A stretch of 6,844 nt of DNA from an uncultured Chlorobiales bacterium (GTDB taxonomy: Bacteria > Bacteroidota > Chlorobiia > Chlorobiales > Chlorobiaceae), in assembly GCA_903901395.1 (NCBI GenBank), contig CAIUQW010000068.1, forward strand, positions 1-6,844. Reading direction: 5' to 3'. Positions 1 through 6,844 of this stretch are shown here, piece after piece. The notes beneath the pieces are model-generated. The model was not told where the DNA came from. It worked only from the letters and a program-made list of their open reading frames with translations, and did not search any database. Positions within the stretch are counted from its first letter, which is position 1. Every line of letters starts with the position of its first letter. The position numbers were made by a program, and so were the translations under genes.

Positions 1-6
1 AGCCTC

Positions 7-1023
7 ATGAGCCACGATTCAACAGTCAACGGATCGAAAAAACGCGACTTTCTCGGATTTACCGGCCTCGACGCCGGAAAGATCATCGAGCTTTTCGACT
101 ATTCGCTCTTCATCAAGCAAGAGCGCCAGGCTCACCGGGAGAGTGACGAGTTCCGCCCGATCCGCCACAAGACCGTGGCCATGATCTTCAACAAACCCTC
201 GCTTCGCACGCGAGTCTCCTTCGAACTTGGCGTCTATGAACTCGGCGGCCACGCCATCAGCCTCGAAGGCAAGTCGATCGGCGTCGGCGAACGCGAGTCG
301 GTCGAGGATATCGCCCGCCTCTTGTCGCGCTACAACGACGCGATTGTCGCCCGCCTGCACGAGCACGAGATCATCGAAACCCTCGCCGCGCACGCCGACA
401 TTCCGGTCATCAACGCCCTGACCGATCTGTCGCATCCCTGCCAGATATTGGCGGACGCCTTCACGCTCTACGAAAAGGGGCTGTGGCGCGACGATACCAA
501 GGTGGTCTTCGTCGGCGACGGCAACAACGTCGCCAACTCGTGGATCGAGCTGGCGGGAATCCTGCCCTTCCACTTCGTACTCGCCTGCCCGGAAGGTTAT
601 CTGCCGGACGAGAAGCTGCTGAAGCAGGCTCGCGCAAATGCGAAGAGCAAGATCGAGATTCTGCACGACCCGATGGAGGCAGCCAGAAACGCCGACGTGC
701 TCTACACCGACGTCTGGACCAGCATGGGCCAGGAGGAGGAGATGGCCGAGCGTCTGAAGGTGTTTGCGCCCTTCCAGATCAACTCGAAGATGATGGCCGA
801 GGCGAAAGCGTCGGCGGTGGTGATGCACTGCATGCCCGCCCATCGCGGCCAGGAGATCAGCGCCGAGGTGATGGACGGCCCGCAGTCGATCATCATCGAC
901 GAAGCCGAAAACCGCCTGCACGTCCAGAAAGCGCTGATGGTGAAGCTGATGAACCACGACGTTTACCGCAAGTTCCACCTGACGCACCGCCTGAACCGCG
1001 CCGCCAATCGCCTGAAAGCCTGA
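7..1023 (+). CDS. argF: Ornithine carbamoyltransferase
   Basis: This 338-residue cytoplasmic enzyme makes citrulline from ornithine and carbamoyl phosphate, the sixth step of arginine synthesis. The N-terminal carbamoyl-phosphate domain carries SLRTR (residues 65-69) and HPCQ (143-146), both phosphate/carbamoyl-binding signatures of the transcarbamylase family. The C-terminal ornithine domain shows GDGNNVANSW (170-179), DVWTSMG (235-241, the ornithine-specific SMG loop) and HCMPAHRG (274-281, with the substrate-closing cysteine). SMG and HCMP separate it from aspartate carbamoyltransferase. Length matches the family (about 310-340 residues), so the gene is complete. Only six bases lie upstream in the window, so the ribosome-binding site and promoter cannot be judged; the ATG at 7 gives a plausible N-terminus. 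It is followed in the same direction by argR and argG. Other arginine genes may lie upstream, outside the window; that is inference. Confidence 0.97.
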   Translation: MSHDSTVNGSKKRDFLGFTGLDAGKIIELFDYSLFIKQERQAHRESDEFRPIRHKTVAMIFNKPSLRTRVSFELGVYELGGHAISLEGKSIGVGERESVEDIARLLSRYNDAIVARLHEHEIIETLAAHADIPVINALTDLSHPCQILADAFTLYEKGLWRDDTKVVFVGDGNNVANSWIELAGILPFHFVLACPEGYLPDEKLLKQARANAKSKIEILHDPMEAARNADVLYTDVWTSMGQEEEMAERLKVFAPFQINSKMMAEAKASAVVMHCMPAHRGQEISAEVMDGPQSIIIDEAENRLHVQKALMVKLMNHDVYRKFHLTHRLNRAANRLKA

Positions 1024-1061
1024 AGTTCGCAATAGTATGCAAGGATACAATAACGGAGATT

Positions 1062-1162
1062 CGTCATCGCGAGTCCCGACAGGTCGGGACGTGGCGATCC
1101 ATCCTGACTGCCTTTGCAGATTCTGCATGGATTGCCGAGTCGCGCCGCTCCTCGCAAAGACG
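1062..1162. repeat. 101-bp imperfect palindromic intergenic repeat between argF and argR
   Basis: Nested inverted repeats fill most of the 177-bp argF-argR gap. The outer arms are CGTCATCGCGAG (1062-1073) and CTCGCAAAGACG (1151-1162), complementary at 10 of 12 positions. The next arms are GGCGATCCAT (1093-1102) and ATGGATTGCC (1127-1136), 9 of 10. Two small perfect hairpins sit inside: GTCCCGAC-AG-GTCGGGAC (1073-1090) and TGCAGA-T-TCTGCA (1115-1127). The outer sequence resembles a dispersed element of the GTCATTGCGAGGAGCG...GGCAATCCAT type that I recall from many bacterial genomes. Family membership is from memory, but the symmetry is visible directly. There is no T-tract, so it is not an intrinsic terminator; argR-argG could still be reached by readthrough. 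Confidence 0.75.
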
Positions 1163-1200
1163 GAGGCTTCAGGAAGGTTTACTATTGACGGGACAGTAAG

Positions 1201-1650
1201 ATGAACAAGTCGAGCAGGCAGAAAAAGATCAGGGAGCTGATTGAAAACCACGAGGTCTCGGGCCAGCAGGAGCTGCTCGGGATGCTCGAAAAAGAGGGGA
1301 TCGTGGCCGCGCAGGCAACTCTGTCGCGCGATTTCGCCGAAATGGGGGTCGTCCGGCACCGCGCGGCGGATGGCGGCTACCGGCTCGCCGTGCCCGAAGA
1401 GCCGCAGGTGGACATCATCAAGGGGCTGGTCGGCATGGAGGTGCTCTCGGTGGCGTCGAATGAAACCTCGATCATCATCCGCACCCTGCCGGGCCGGGCG
1501 CACGGCGTCGGCTCGTTCCTCGACCGGCTCACCAACGACGACATCCTCGGCACCATCGCCGGAGACGACACGGTGCTGGTCATTCCGGCCACCATCAAGA
1601 AAATTTCGTCCGTCAAATCATATATTCAGAAAATTCTTTCACAACCATAA
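1201..1650 (+). CDS. argR: Arginine repressor
   Basis: This 149-residue protein is an arginine-sensing DNA-binding regulator; family members act as hexamers that bind ARG-box operators when arginine is present. Residues 1-65 form the winged helix-turn-helix, with ATLSRD (39-44) as the recognition-helix signature. Residues 75-149 form the oligomerisation and arginine-binding domain, with [16 protein letters not shown] (93-108) and [13 protein letters not shown] (117-129), whose Asp pair (122-123) contacts arginine in studied homologues. Length is typical (about 150 residues). The ATG at 1201 gives a family-like N-terminus, but no good Shine-Dalgarno lies just upstream; the nearest purine-rich stretches are over 20 bases away. 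It sits between argF and argG, so it probably controls its own cluster. I could not identify a convincing ARG box. Confidence 0.96.
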   Translation: MNKSSRQKKIRELIENHEVSGQQELLGMLEKEGIVAAQATLSRDFAEMGVVRHRAADGGYRLAVPEEPQVDIIKGLVGMEVLSVASNETSIIIRTLPGRAHGVGSFLDRLTNDDILGTIAGDDTVLVIPATIKKISSVKSYIQKILSQP

Positions 1651-1663
1651 TCGGTACCTACGC

Positions 1664-2863
<1,200 letters not shown>

Positions 2864-2869
<6 letters not shown>

Positions 2870-2900
2870 TAGTTGACAATGGATAATTGATAATTGTCGA
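2864..2900. repeat. AT-rich short-repeat tract after argG
   Basis: Just after the argG stop, GATAATT occurs twice in tandem (2882-2888, 2889-2895), with a related AATTGATA at 2864-2871. GACAAT (2875-2880) and ATTGTC (2893-2898) form a 6-bp inverted repeat around the tandem copies. Tracts of this GACAATGGATAATTGATAATTG kind are found dispersed in several bacterial genomes as far as I recall; whether it is dispersed here needs the genome. No function can be assigned. Confidence 0.4.
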
Positions 2901-2908
2901 TTGGAAAC

Positions 2909-2947
2909 AAAAAAAGCAGCTCCGGCGAATCGGGGCTGCTTTTTTTT
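2909..2947. terminator. Bidirectional intrinsic terminator between argG and the convergent amidohydrolase gene
   Basis: The stem GCAGCTCC (2916-2923) pairs with GGGGCTGC (2932-2939), with one T-G wobble and an 8-base loop. It is flanked by seven A (2909-2915) and eight T (2940-2947), which also extend the stem. Read on the plus strand it ends the arg transcript 40 bases after argG. Read on the minus strand the A-tract becomes the U-tract and ends the gene that stops at 2962. Confidence 0.93.
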
Positions 2948-2961
2948 AGGACATCGATAAT

Positions 2962-4452
2962 TTAGCCTACATACAAAAAACGCTCGGCGTTTTTATTGCA
3001 CAGCATATCTTTTTCTTCAAGCGTTAATGCATCAGTTTGGAAAAAATAATTCAGATATGCACTATAAGCATTTATATCCTGGAGATTGATCATAAAGTCC
3101 GTACCAAAAATAATCCGCTCAACAAGTCGTCGCCGCTTTACACTATCATAGTCGTCTAAAAATCTTTGCAACTTGATGTATGATTTATTGTCAACGCCTT
3201 GATACGATATATCTGTATAGAAATTATCATATGCATATTGACCGCTTTTCTGATCGACCTCAAGAATCATATCAGCTATTTTTTTACGCCATTCACTTTT
3301 TTCCACTCCACCAAAGTGTGCGAGGTTGAGCCTAAGCTTCCCGTATTTTTTCAAAACAGATTCCCACTTATATGGACTGGAAAAATCTTTATATTCATTT
3401 CTCACAAGAAAACCACCAGGGCTGCAATGGGCAGTGATTGGGATGTTATTTTCGATGCAATACTCATATAAATAACAGACTTTTTCTCTTTCGAATCCTC
3501 CCTCTGGCCAAGGATCAAAACCAAGCGGTGGATACACCTTAATGCCTAAAAAATAATGTGAACCCACCGACTCGATGTCGCCATTAAATTTCTCCCACTC
3601 TATGGCATCAATGCTTTTACGGCGTTGCTGAGGAGTTACATCATTTTTAAATTCTCCAAAATTATCCTCCAAAATATCTTCTAATTTCATTGAAACGCCC
3701 CCACCTTCGCTGTGATTCTTCATTGAATAATTTTTCGTATTGATCCCCATAAACGGAATGATCTGAAAAAGCGGCTGTAGGTGTCCTTCAATATATTTAT
3801 CCCGATGAACATAGTAATCCCTTATTCCGATACACAAATCTTCAACCTGTGCAACTATAGGCTTCCAGCGAACCTTGTAGGGATGTTTGGATTTGATTTT
3901 ATCATTAAGCGAAATTGGACCAAGACGCGGCTCATATGACTCTTTTGGTTCATCATATTCTTTCAAGCCAAAATCCATAATAAGCGGAGTCAGAAAGATT
4001 TTTTCATATTCATATTTTTCTCCATTACCACTCATAACCAGACCACTATTCAAAGAGAAGCTATCCCGAAGATCCTCCTCCATTTGAATAAGACAATCGC
4101 CTATATCTGTTTCCATGATAGCCAGCAAATTCATAACATTTGCTGACTTTTCCTTTAATAAAGAGACCAGAAAATCACGAAAAGGCCGAATAAATATAAC
4201 TGCAATAACAAAGATCAAAATAACCATAAAAATGCCAGTAGTCATCCACAAGAATGACATTAGCAGCGTTAAAGAAAAATATTTCTTGATCAAAAAAAAT
4301 AATGACGCAACGCTCAATAACGCAATAATTATATTTAATTTTTTTGTAAAATTTGGCTTTATTCCGTCGTAAAAGAATCTTTTTATCATTGCCGTGAGAT
4401 TCGGATGGCTCAGATTCATCATGTGGCAATGTGAATCATAAAAATAGGGCAT
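2962..4452 (-). CDS. Membrane-associated amidohydrolase-superfamily protein (predicted metal-dependent hydrolase)
   Basis: This 496-residue protein carries the metal-binding set of an amidohydrolase TIM barrel: DSHCH (residues 6-10, HxH of strand 1), GIKVYPP (303-309, Lys305), TAHCSPGG (340-347, His342), LAHFGG (377-382, His379) and FGTDF (449-453, Asp452). The later blocks most resemble the COG2159/Amidohydro_2 branch. Substrate is unknown. Oddly, residues 39-55 and 59-88 are strongly hydrophobic and separated by a short KKYFS linker: a likely membrane hairpin placed between HxH and the rest of the barrel. Residues 100-300 match nothing I recognise. The start is the ATG at 4452, preceded by AAAGGAGGT at 5 bases spacing; an in-frame TTG at 4470 would lie upstream of that site. 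Composition is AT-rich (two sampled 60-base lines gave 35% and 28% GC, against 68% for one in argG), suggesting transfer. Enzyme superfamily fairly sure; role unknown. Confidence 0.85.
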   Translation of the reverse strand: MPYFYDSHCHMMNLSHPNLTAMIKRFFYDGIKPNFTKKLNIIIALLSVASLFFLIKKYFSLTLLMSFLWMTTGIFMVILIFVIAVIFIRPFRDFLVSLLKEKSANVMNLLAIMETDIGDCLIQMEEDLRDSFSLNSGLVMSGNGEKYEYEKIFLTPLIMDFGLKEYDEPKESYEPRLGPISLNDKIKSKHPYKVRWKPIVAQVEDLCIGIRDYYVHRDKYIEGHLQPLFQIIPFMGINTKNYSMKNHSEGGGVSMKLEDILEDNFGEFKNDVTPQQRRKSIDAIEWEKFNGDIESVGSHYFLGIKVYPPLGFDPWPEGGFEREKVCYLYEYCIENNIPITAHCSPGGFLVRNEYKDFSSPYKWESVLKKYGKLRLNLAHFGGVEKSEWRKKIADMILEVDQKSGQYAYDNFYTDISYQGVDNKSYIKLQRFLDDYDSVKRRRLVERIIFGTDFMINLQDINAYSAYLNYFFQTDALTLEEKDMLCNKNAERFLYVG

Positions 4453-4455
4453 ATC

Positions 4456-4466
4456 GACCTCCTTTC
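4456..4466 (-). promoter_or_regulatory. Strong Shine-Dalgarno that sets the amidohydrolase start
   Basis: On the minus strand the sequence reads gAAAGGAGGTcgatATG, with an almost complete anti-16S match ending five bases or so before the ATG at 4452. This decides between that ATG and the TTG six codons upstream, which overlaps the site's 5' side. It contrasts with argR and argG, which lack a clear site. Confidence 0.85.
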
Positions 4467-4510
4467 TCAATGATGGGTGTTAAAGAATCCATGGATCCGT
4501 CAATCAAGAG

Positions 4511-4537
4511 ATTATAACGCCGCTTCAGTTTGTCCAA
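4511..4537 (-). promoter_or_regulatory. Candidate sigma-70-type promoter of the amidohydrolase gene
   Basis: On the minus strand TTGGAC (4537-4532) is followed after 15 bases by a perfect TATAAT (4516-4511), about 58 bases before the ATG. The -10 box is consensus; the -35 box matches only in part (TTGGAC against TTGACA) and the spacer is shorter than the usual 17. Its position is good for a leader of about 50 bases. Predicted from sequence only. Confidence 0.45.
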
Positions 4538-4539
4538 TA

Positions 4540-4980
4540 ATCCTGAAACCTCTTCAAGATAATGTAAAAAAACGGAACTATCAGTTTGAGGAGATCGATT
4601 TTTTTCCGGTTATGACAAATGACATCAGTCAGCAAATCTGCCAGAGCTTGCTTTCCGACCACAAAAAAAGCGAGTGATTCCTGGCTGACTTGAGCGATTC
4701 GGTGTTTTCAAGCCTTGACCGGCTTTGAATGTAAGGATGATCTTGAGCTGGTTCAACGATGAGCTTTGAAATTGGGTTCTTCGCAGAATTTCGCGGAGAG
4801 TTGGAACTTGGAGTAACCCTGAGCTTGTCCAACTGAATCGACTTAATCCCTGTGCGGAGCCAAGCCTTTGCGGTTTTTGCACAAACTGATGAACGGAGGC
4901 TTGATACTTGGCAAGAGCTCGATAAACGAGCAAATTCGTGCTGGACTATCCAGCAAAATCATCGATTAAAACGCCTATAA
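4540..4980. other. Intergenic stretch without a convincing gene; degenerate repeats and small hairpins
   Basis: I see no supported gene here. A 66-codon GTG frame (4477-4677, plus) and overlapping minus-strand frames (4625-4933) have no recognisable motif and no ribosome-binding site. TGAGCTGGTTCAAC (4744-4757) and TGAGCTTGTCCAAC (4820-4833) are direct repeats matching at 12 of 14 positions; the second resembles the common CCTGAGCTTGTCGAA dispersed repeat. Two small perfect hairpins follow: GCTCG-ataaa-CGAGC (4917-4931) and TGCTGGA-cta-TCCAGCA (4939-4955). The stretch may be decayed sequence at the edge of the AT-rich insert. That is inference. Confidence 0.5.
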
Positions 4981-4982
4981 CG

Positions 4983-5023
4983 AAAAAAGCCGGGAGGCAA
5001 CTTTGAAAAGCTTCCTCCCGGCT
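4983..5023 (-). terminator. Intrinsic terminator of the sulfide:quinone oxidoreductase gene
   Basis: AGCCGGGAGG (4988-4997) and CCTCCCGGCT (5014-5023) form a perfect 10-bp GC-rich stem with a 16-base loop. The six A at 4983-4988 become a U-tract directly after the stem on the minus strand. It begins 27 bases after the stop codon of the gene ending at 5050. There is no T-tract on the other side, so it acts in one direction. Confidence 0.93.
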
Positions 5024-5049
5024 GATTGCCATCTTTGTCGCGACGCTGG

Positions 5050-6273
5050 TTAAATCTCTTTGCCAGCCATGACGAGGGTCGGCGGGGCGCCGAGGTGTTT
5101 GCCGTCGAGCAGGACGTTCCAGTAGAGCCACTCGAAACCGAGTTTGCCGTACCAGTTCATCTTGGTCTCCTTCAGGAGGCTGAATGGCCCGAGCTTTGGC
5201 ATCGGGTATTTGCCGTGGAGCGGCTCGATCTTGTAGTTGAAGTCGATCAGGGACGAAGTGCCTTTCGAGTAGACGATGAAGCAGGTCGAGTGGCCGTCGT
5301 AAATCTCCTCCGGCTTCGCGCCGTAAATCTCAGCCATGATGTTGAACACCACGACGTCTGCCTCGTAGTGCGCCACGGAACCGGCCTTCGAGGTCGGCAC
5401 GTTGGTCGCGTCGCCGATTACGTAAATGCCATCGTGCTTGAGTGCTTTGAGCGTGTTGTGGTGCGTCGGCACGAAACCGATGCCATCGTCCATGCCCGAG
5501 TTGCTGATGACCGGATCGCCGATGGTGCTCGGCACGATGACCAGCGTGTCGTATTTTACTTTATCGCCCTGCACGGACTCGATGTATTTTTCCTTGCCAT
5601 CGACGCGGTTGAGCTCGAAACTCGTGGTGATCTTGATGTTCTTCTGGCGGGCGGACTCGGTGAAGACCGCGGCGGCCTTGGGTTTGGTGAAAGCCATCGG
5701 CAGCGGCGTCACCAGCTCGATCTCCGACTTGTTTCTGATGCCCTTCTGGGTCAGGAACCAGTCAGCGAGGAACACGAATTCGATCGGCGCGACCGGGCAC
5801 TTGAAGGGCAGCTCGGCGATGTCCATCACCAGCTTGCCGCCATTGAACTCCTTGAGCTTCAGCCGGAGCTGATCGGCAGCATCCTTGAAGTAGAACGAGA
5901 AGGCATTCTTGCCCCACGCCTCCATCAAGCCCTCATTCTCATCCGGAGCAACGCGGCAGCCGGTGCAGATGACCAGGAAGTCATAGCTAAAGGAGTGATT
6001 TTTGGTCTTGACCTCTTTTTTGTCGGGCTCGATACGGGTGATTTCGTCCATCACGAAATTGATGCCCGGCGTGATGTATTTTTTCCTTGATTTGACCAGC
6101 GTGCTCGACTTCTGAATACCGAAGGGCACGAACAGCAGGCCCGGCTGATAGATGTGGTCGTCATCGCGATCGATGACGGTAATCTCCCAGTCTGCCGGAA
6201 GATGACGCCTCAGGTTGTTCGATACAATCGTGCCAGCGGTACCCGCCCCCAATACGACAATTTTTTTAGCCAT
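5050..6273 (-). CDS. sqr: Sulfide:quinone oxidoreductase (FAD-dependent)
   Basis: This 407-residue flavoprotein is predicted to oxidise sulfide to polysulfide or sulfur and pass electrons to membrane quinone, as in green sulfur bacteria. The N-terminal Rossmann fold has GAGTAG (residues 9-14) and an acidic strand end (VIDRD, 33-37). ATG-type motif CTGCR lies at 103-107, and the second FAD motif YVIGDAT at 284-290. Cys159 (PFKCPVAP) and Cys331 (TCFIVY) sit where the family has its two redox cysteines. No cysteine lies at 110-130, where some SQRs have the FAD-linked one, though Cys103 and Cys106 lie just before. The C-terminus (GPFSLLKE...WLYWNVLLDGKHLG, about 362-395) is an amphipathic, aromatic stretch typical for membrane attachment. 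No signal peptide. The ATG at 6273 has GGAGG seven bases upstream. It resembles the third (type VI, SqrF) paralogue of Chlorobaculum tepidum as I recall; the subtype is uncertain. It is transcribed alone here, with its own terminator. Confidence 0.9.
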   Translation of the reverse strand: MAKKIVVLGAGTAGTIVSNNLRRHLPADWEITVIDRDDDHIYQPGLLFVPFGIQKSSTLVKSRKKYITPGINFVMDEITRIEPDKKEVKTKNHSFSYDFLVICTGCRVAPDENEGLMEAWGKNAFSFYFKDAADQLRLKLKEFNGGKLVMDIAELPFKCPVAPIEFVFLADWFLTQKGIRNKSEIELVTPLPMAFTKPKAAAVFTESARQKNIKITTSFELNRVDGKEKYIESVQGDKVKYDTLVIVPSTIGDPVISNSGMDDGIGFVPTHHNTLKALKHDGIYVIGDATNVPTSKAGSVAHYEADVVVFNIMAEIYGAKPEEIYDGHSTCFIVYSKGTSSLIDFNYKIEPLHGKYPMPKLGPFSLLKETKMNWYGKLGFEWLYWNVLLDGKHLGAPPTLVMAGKEI

Positions 6274-6321
6274 GGTTCAGCCTCCAGTGCTGTGCTTATT
6301 TTGAAAATGGTAAAAGGTAAA

Positions 6322-6336
6322 TGAGGCGAGGCCTCA
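6322..6336. promoter_or_regulatory. Inverted repeat TGAGGC-gag-GCCTCA in the sqr leader
   Basis: Perfect 6-bp arms with a 3-base centre lie about 50 bases before the ATG at 6273. A second inverted repeat, GCATC-atgcc-GATGC (6338-6352), abuts it. Either could be an operator or a hairpin in the leader RNA. The symmetry is seen directly; the role is unproven. Confidence 0.35.
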
Positions 6337-6371
6337 AGCATCATGCCGATGCATCACAAAACGGCCTGACA

Positions 6372-6385
6372 ATAACAATCGTTAT
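6372..6385. promoter_or_regulatory. Inverted repeat ATAAC-aatc-GTTAT upstream of sqr
   Basis: Perfect 5-bp arms with a 4-base centre lie about 100 bases before the ATG of the sulfide:quinone oxidoreductase gene. Size and position suit a dimeric repressor or activator site, but it matches no operator I can name. Confidence 0.3.
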
Positions 6386-6787
6386 GTGTAATCCGCTAAA
6401 AAAGCCCGCGTCCGGGAAATAAACAATTCGGTAACGCAGGAGAGCGATTGGCAAGGTCGGCGTATGTTAATGTAACCGGCCTCGTCGTCTGGACAGTTTT
6501 TGCGGGCAGCATTGCAACGAAAACAGTTAAACAGATAAAGCTCAGCGCATCAACTATATAACCGTATCGTTGATCGATTAGATGAATATATTAAACCTGA
6601 AACTTAAAAGCAAACCCGAAATAACGCATAAATTTTTCAGCTATTCCAGATGATGGCCGGGTCTTGTTGAGAACGGAAAGCGGAAATGCTGATTGCGAGC
6701 CGCCCGTATCCGGCCCGATACCGCACACGGACAATAAACAATGTGTATATTTGTTCGAGAAAGAGCGCCGACAACTCTTAAAAAGAA

Positions 6788-6844
6788 ATTGGGCTAAAGC
6801 CCCGATTTATTAATGCTTCATCAACCCCGGACTGAAGTCCGGGG
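6788..6844. repeat. Twin-hairpin intergenic repeat, cut by the window edge
   Basis: GGGCT-AA-AGCCC (6791-6802) and CCCCGGACT-GA-AGTCCGGGG (6825-6844) are two near-perfect palindromes separated by ATTTATTAATGCTTCATCAA-like sequence. The paired 'gggctaaagccc ... ccggactgaagtccgg' layout matches a dispersed intergenic repeat I recall from Chlorobium and Chlorobaculum genomes. The second palindrome ends exactly at the last base, so the element probably continues. Confidence 0.7.

Larger units (their letters stand above)
6274..6785. other. Gene-free upstream region of the sulfide:quinone oxidoreductase gene
   Basis: No supported gene is seen in about 510 bases; the longest plus-strand ATG frame noticed (from 6581) is only 23 codons. 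Nearest the gene it holds several short inverted repeats, listed separately. At 6400-6416 the minus strand reads CCCG-gacg-CGGG followed by C and six T, a weak terminator-like structure about 130 bases before the ATG. I could not place a convincing promoter. The rest is mixed sequence with no feature I can name. Confidence 0.55.

Noticed and set aside
1024..1060. Possible argR promoter (TACAAT) or ARG box before the palindrome
   Set aside because: TACAAT near 1045 has no -35 at a proper distance, and no TGAAT/ATTCA-type symmetry was found.
1062..1162. Intrinsic terminator or CRISPR repeat in the argF-argR gap
   Set aside because: No T-tract follows any hairpin, and there is no repeat-spacer periodicity.
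19..1503. Minus-strand open frame of 494 codons across argF and argR
   Set aside because: It is antisense to two well-recognised genes, has the compositional bias of a GC-rich shadow frame (rich in R, V, D, H), and shows no domain.
1241..1663. Upstream extension of the argG frame giving a 542-residue fusion
   Set aside because: The extra 141 residues are an out-of-frame reading of argR, rich in R and S, with no domain; the ATG at 1664 gives the normal ArgG N-terminus.
4453..4470. TTG start six codons upstream of the amidohydrolase ATG
   Set aside because: The Shine-Dalgarno lies between the TTG and the ATG, so it serves the ATG at 4452.
4477..4677. 66-codon plus-strand frame starting at GTG
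   Set aside because: No ribosome-binding site and no recognised motif; its start overlaps the candidate promoter and leader of the divergent gene. A decayed gene fragment cannot be excluded.
4625..4933. 102-codon minus-strand frame
   Set aside because: No recognised domain, overlaps a second frame equally open, and lies in repeat-containing sequence.
5026..6090. 354-codon plus-strand frame opposite the sulfide:quinone oxidoreductase gene
   Set aside because: Shadow of a clear flavoprotein gene, rich in V, R, D, H and L, with no domain and no suitable start region.

Overview
The window looks like a chromosomal segment of a green sulfur bacterium (Chlorobiota), most likely Chlorobaculum or a close relative. 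The grounds are a flavoprotein closely resembling the sulfide:quinone oxidoreductases of that group, a GC-rich arginine gene cluster of the kind seen there, and intergenic palindromic repeats that I associate with these genomes. The genus is an inference from recalled similarity, not from a search.

Layout: (1) 7-2869, plus strand, is the end of an arginine biosynthesis cluster: argF (ornithine carbamoyltransferase), argR (arginine repressor) and argG (argininosuccinate synthase). ArgF and ArgG catalyse consecutive steps (ornithine to citrulline to argininosuccinate), and the regulator lies between them. A 101-bp imperfect palindromic repeat fills most of the argF-argR gap. (2) 2909-2947 is a strong intrinsic terminator whose A-tract and T-tract let it work in both directions, between argG and a convergent gene. 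(3) 2962-4452, minus strand, is an AT-rich gene, very unlike its neighbours in composition. It encodes a 496-residue amidohydrolase-superfamily protein with a hydrophobic hairpin inserted right after the first metal-binding motif (HxH). It has a near-perfect ribosome-binding site and a candidate promoter with a consensus -10 box, so it appears to be an independently transcribed, probably acquired gene. (4) 4540-4980 has no convincing gene and holds degenerate direct repeats and small hairpins. (5) 4983-5023 is an intrinsic terminator for the minus-strand gene that follows. (6) 5050-6273, minus strand, is a sulfide:quinone oxidoreductase, linking sulfide oxidation to the quinone pool in anoxygenic photosynthesis. 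(7) 6274-6785 is a gene-free region upstream of that gene with several short inverted repeats. (8) 6788-6844 is a twin-hairpin intergenic repeat running off the window edge.

The arginine genes form one functional unit. The sulfide oxidoreductase is a separate minus-strand transcription unit. The amidohydrolase gene lies between them, bounded by terminators. No mobile element, CRISPR array, tRNA or rRNA was seen. The most unusual item is the amidohydrolase with membrane segments inside its predicted barrel; its function is unknown.
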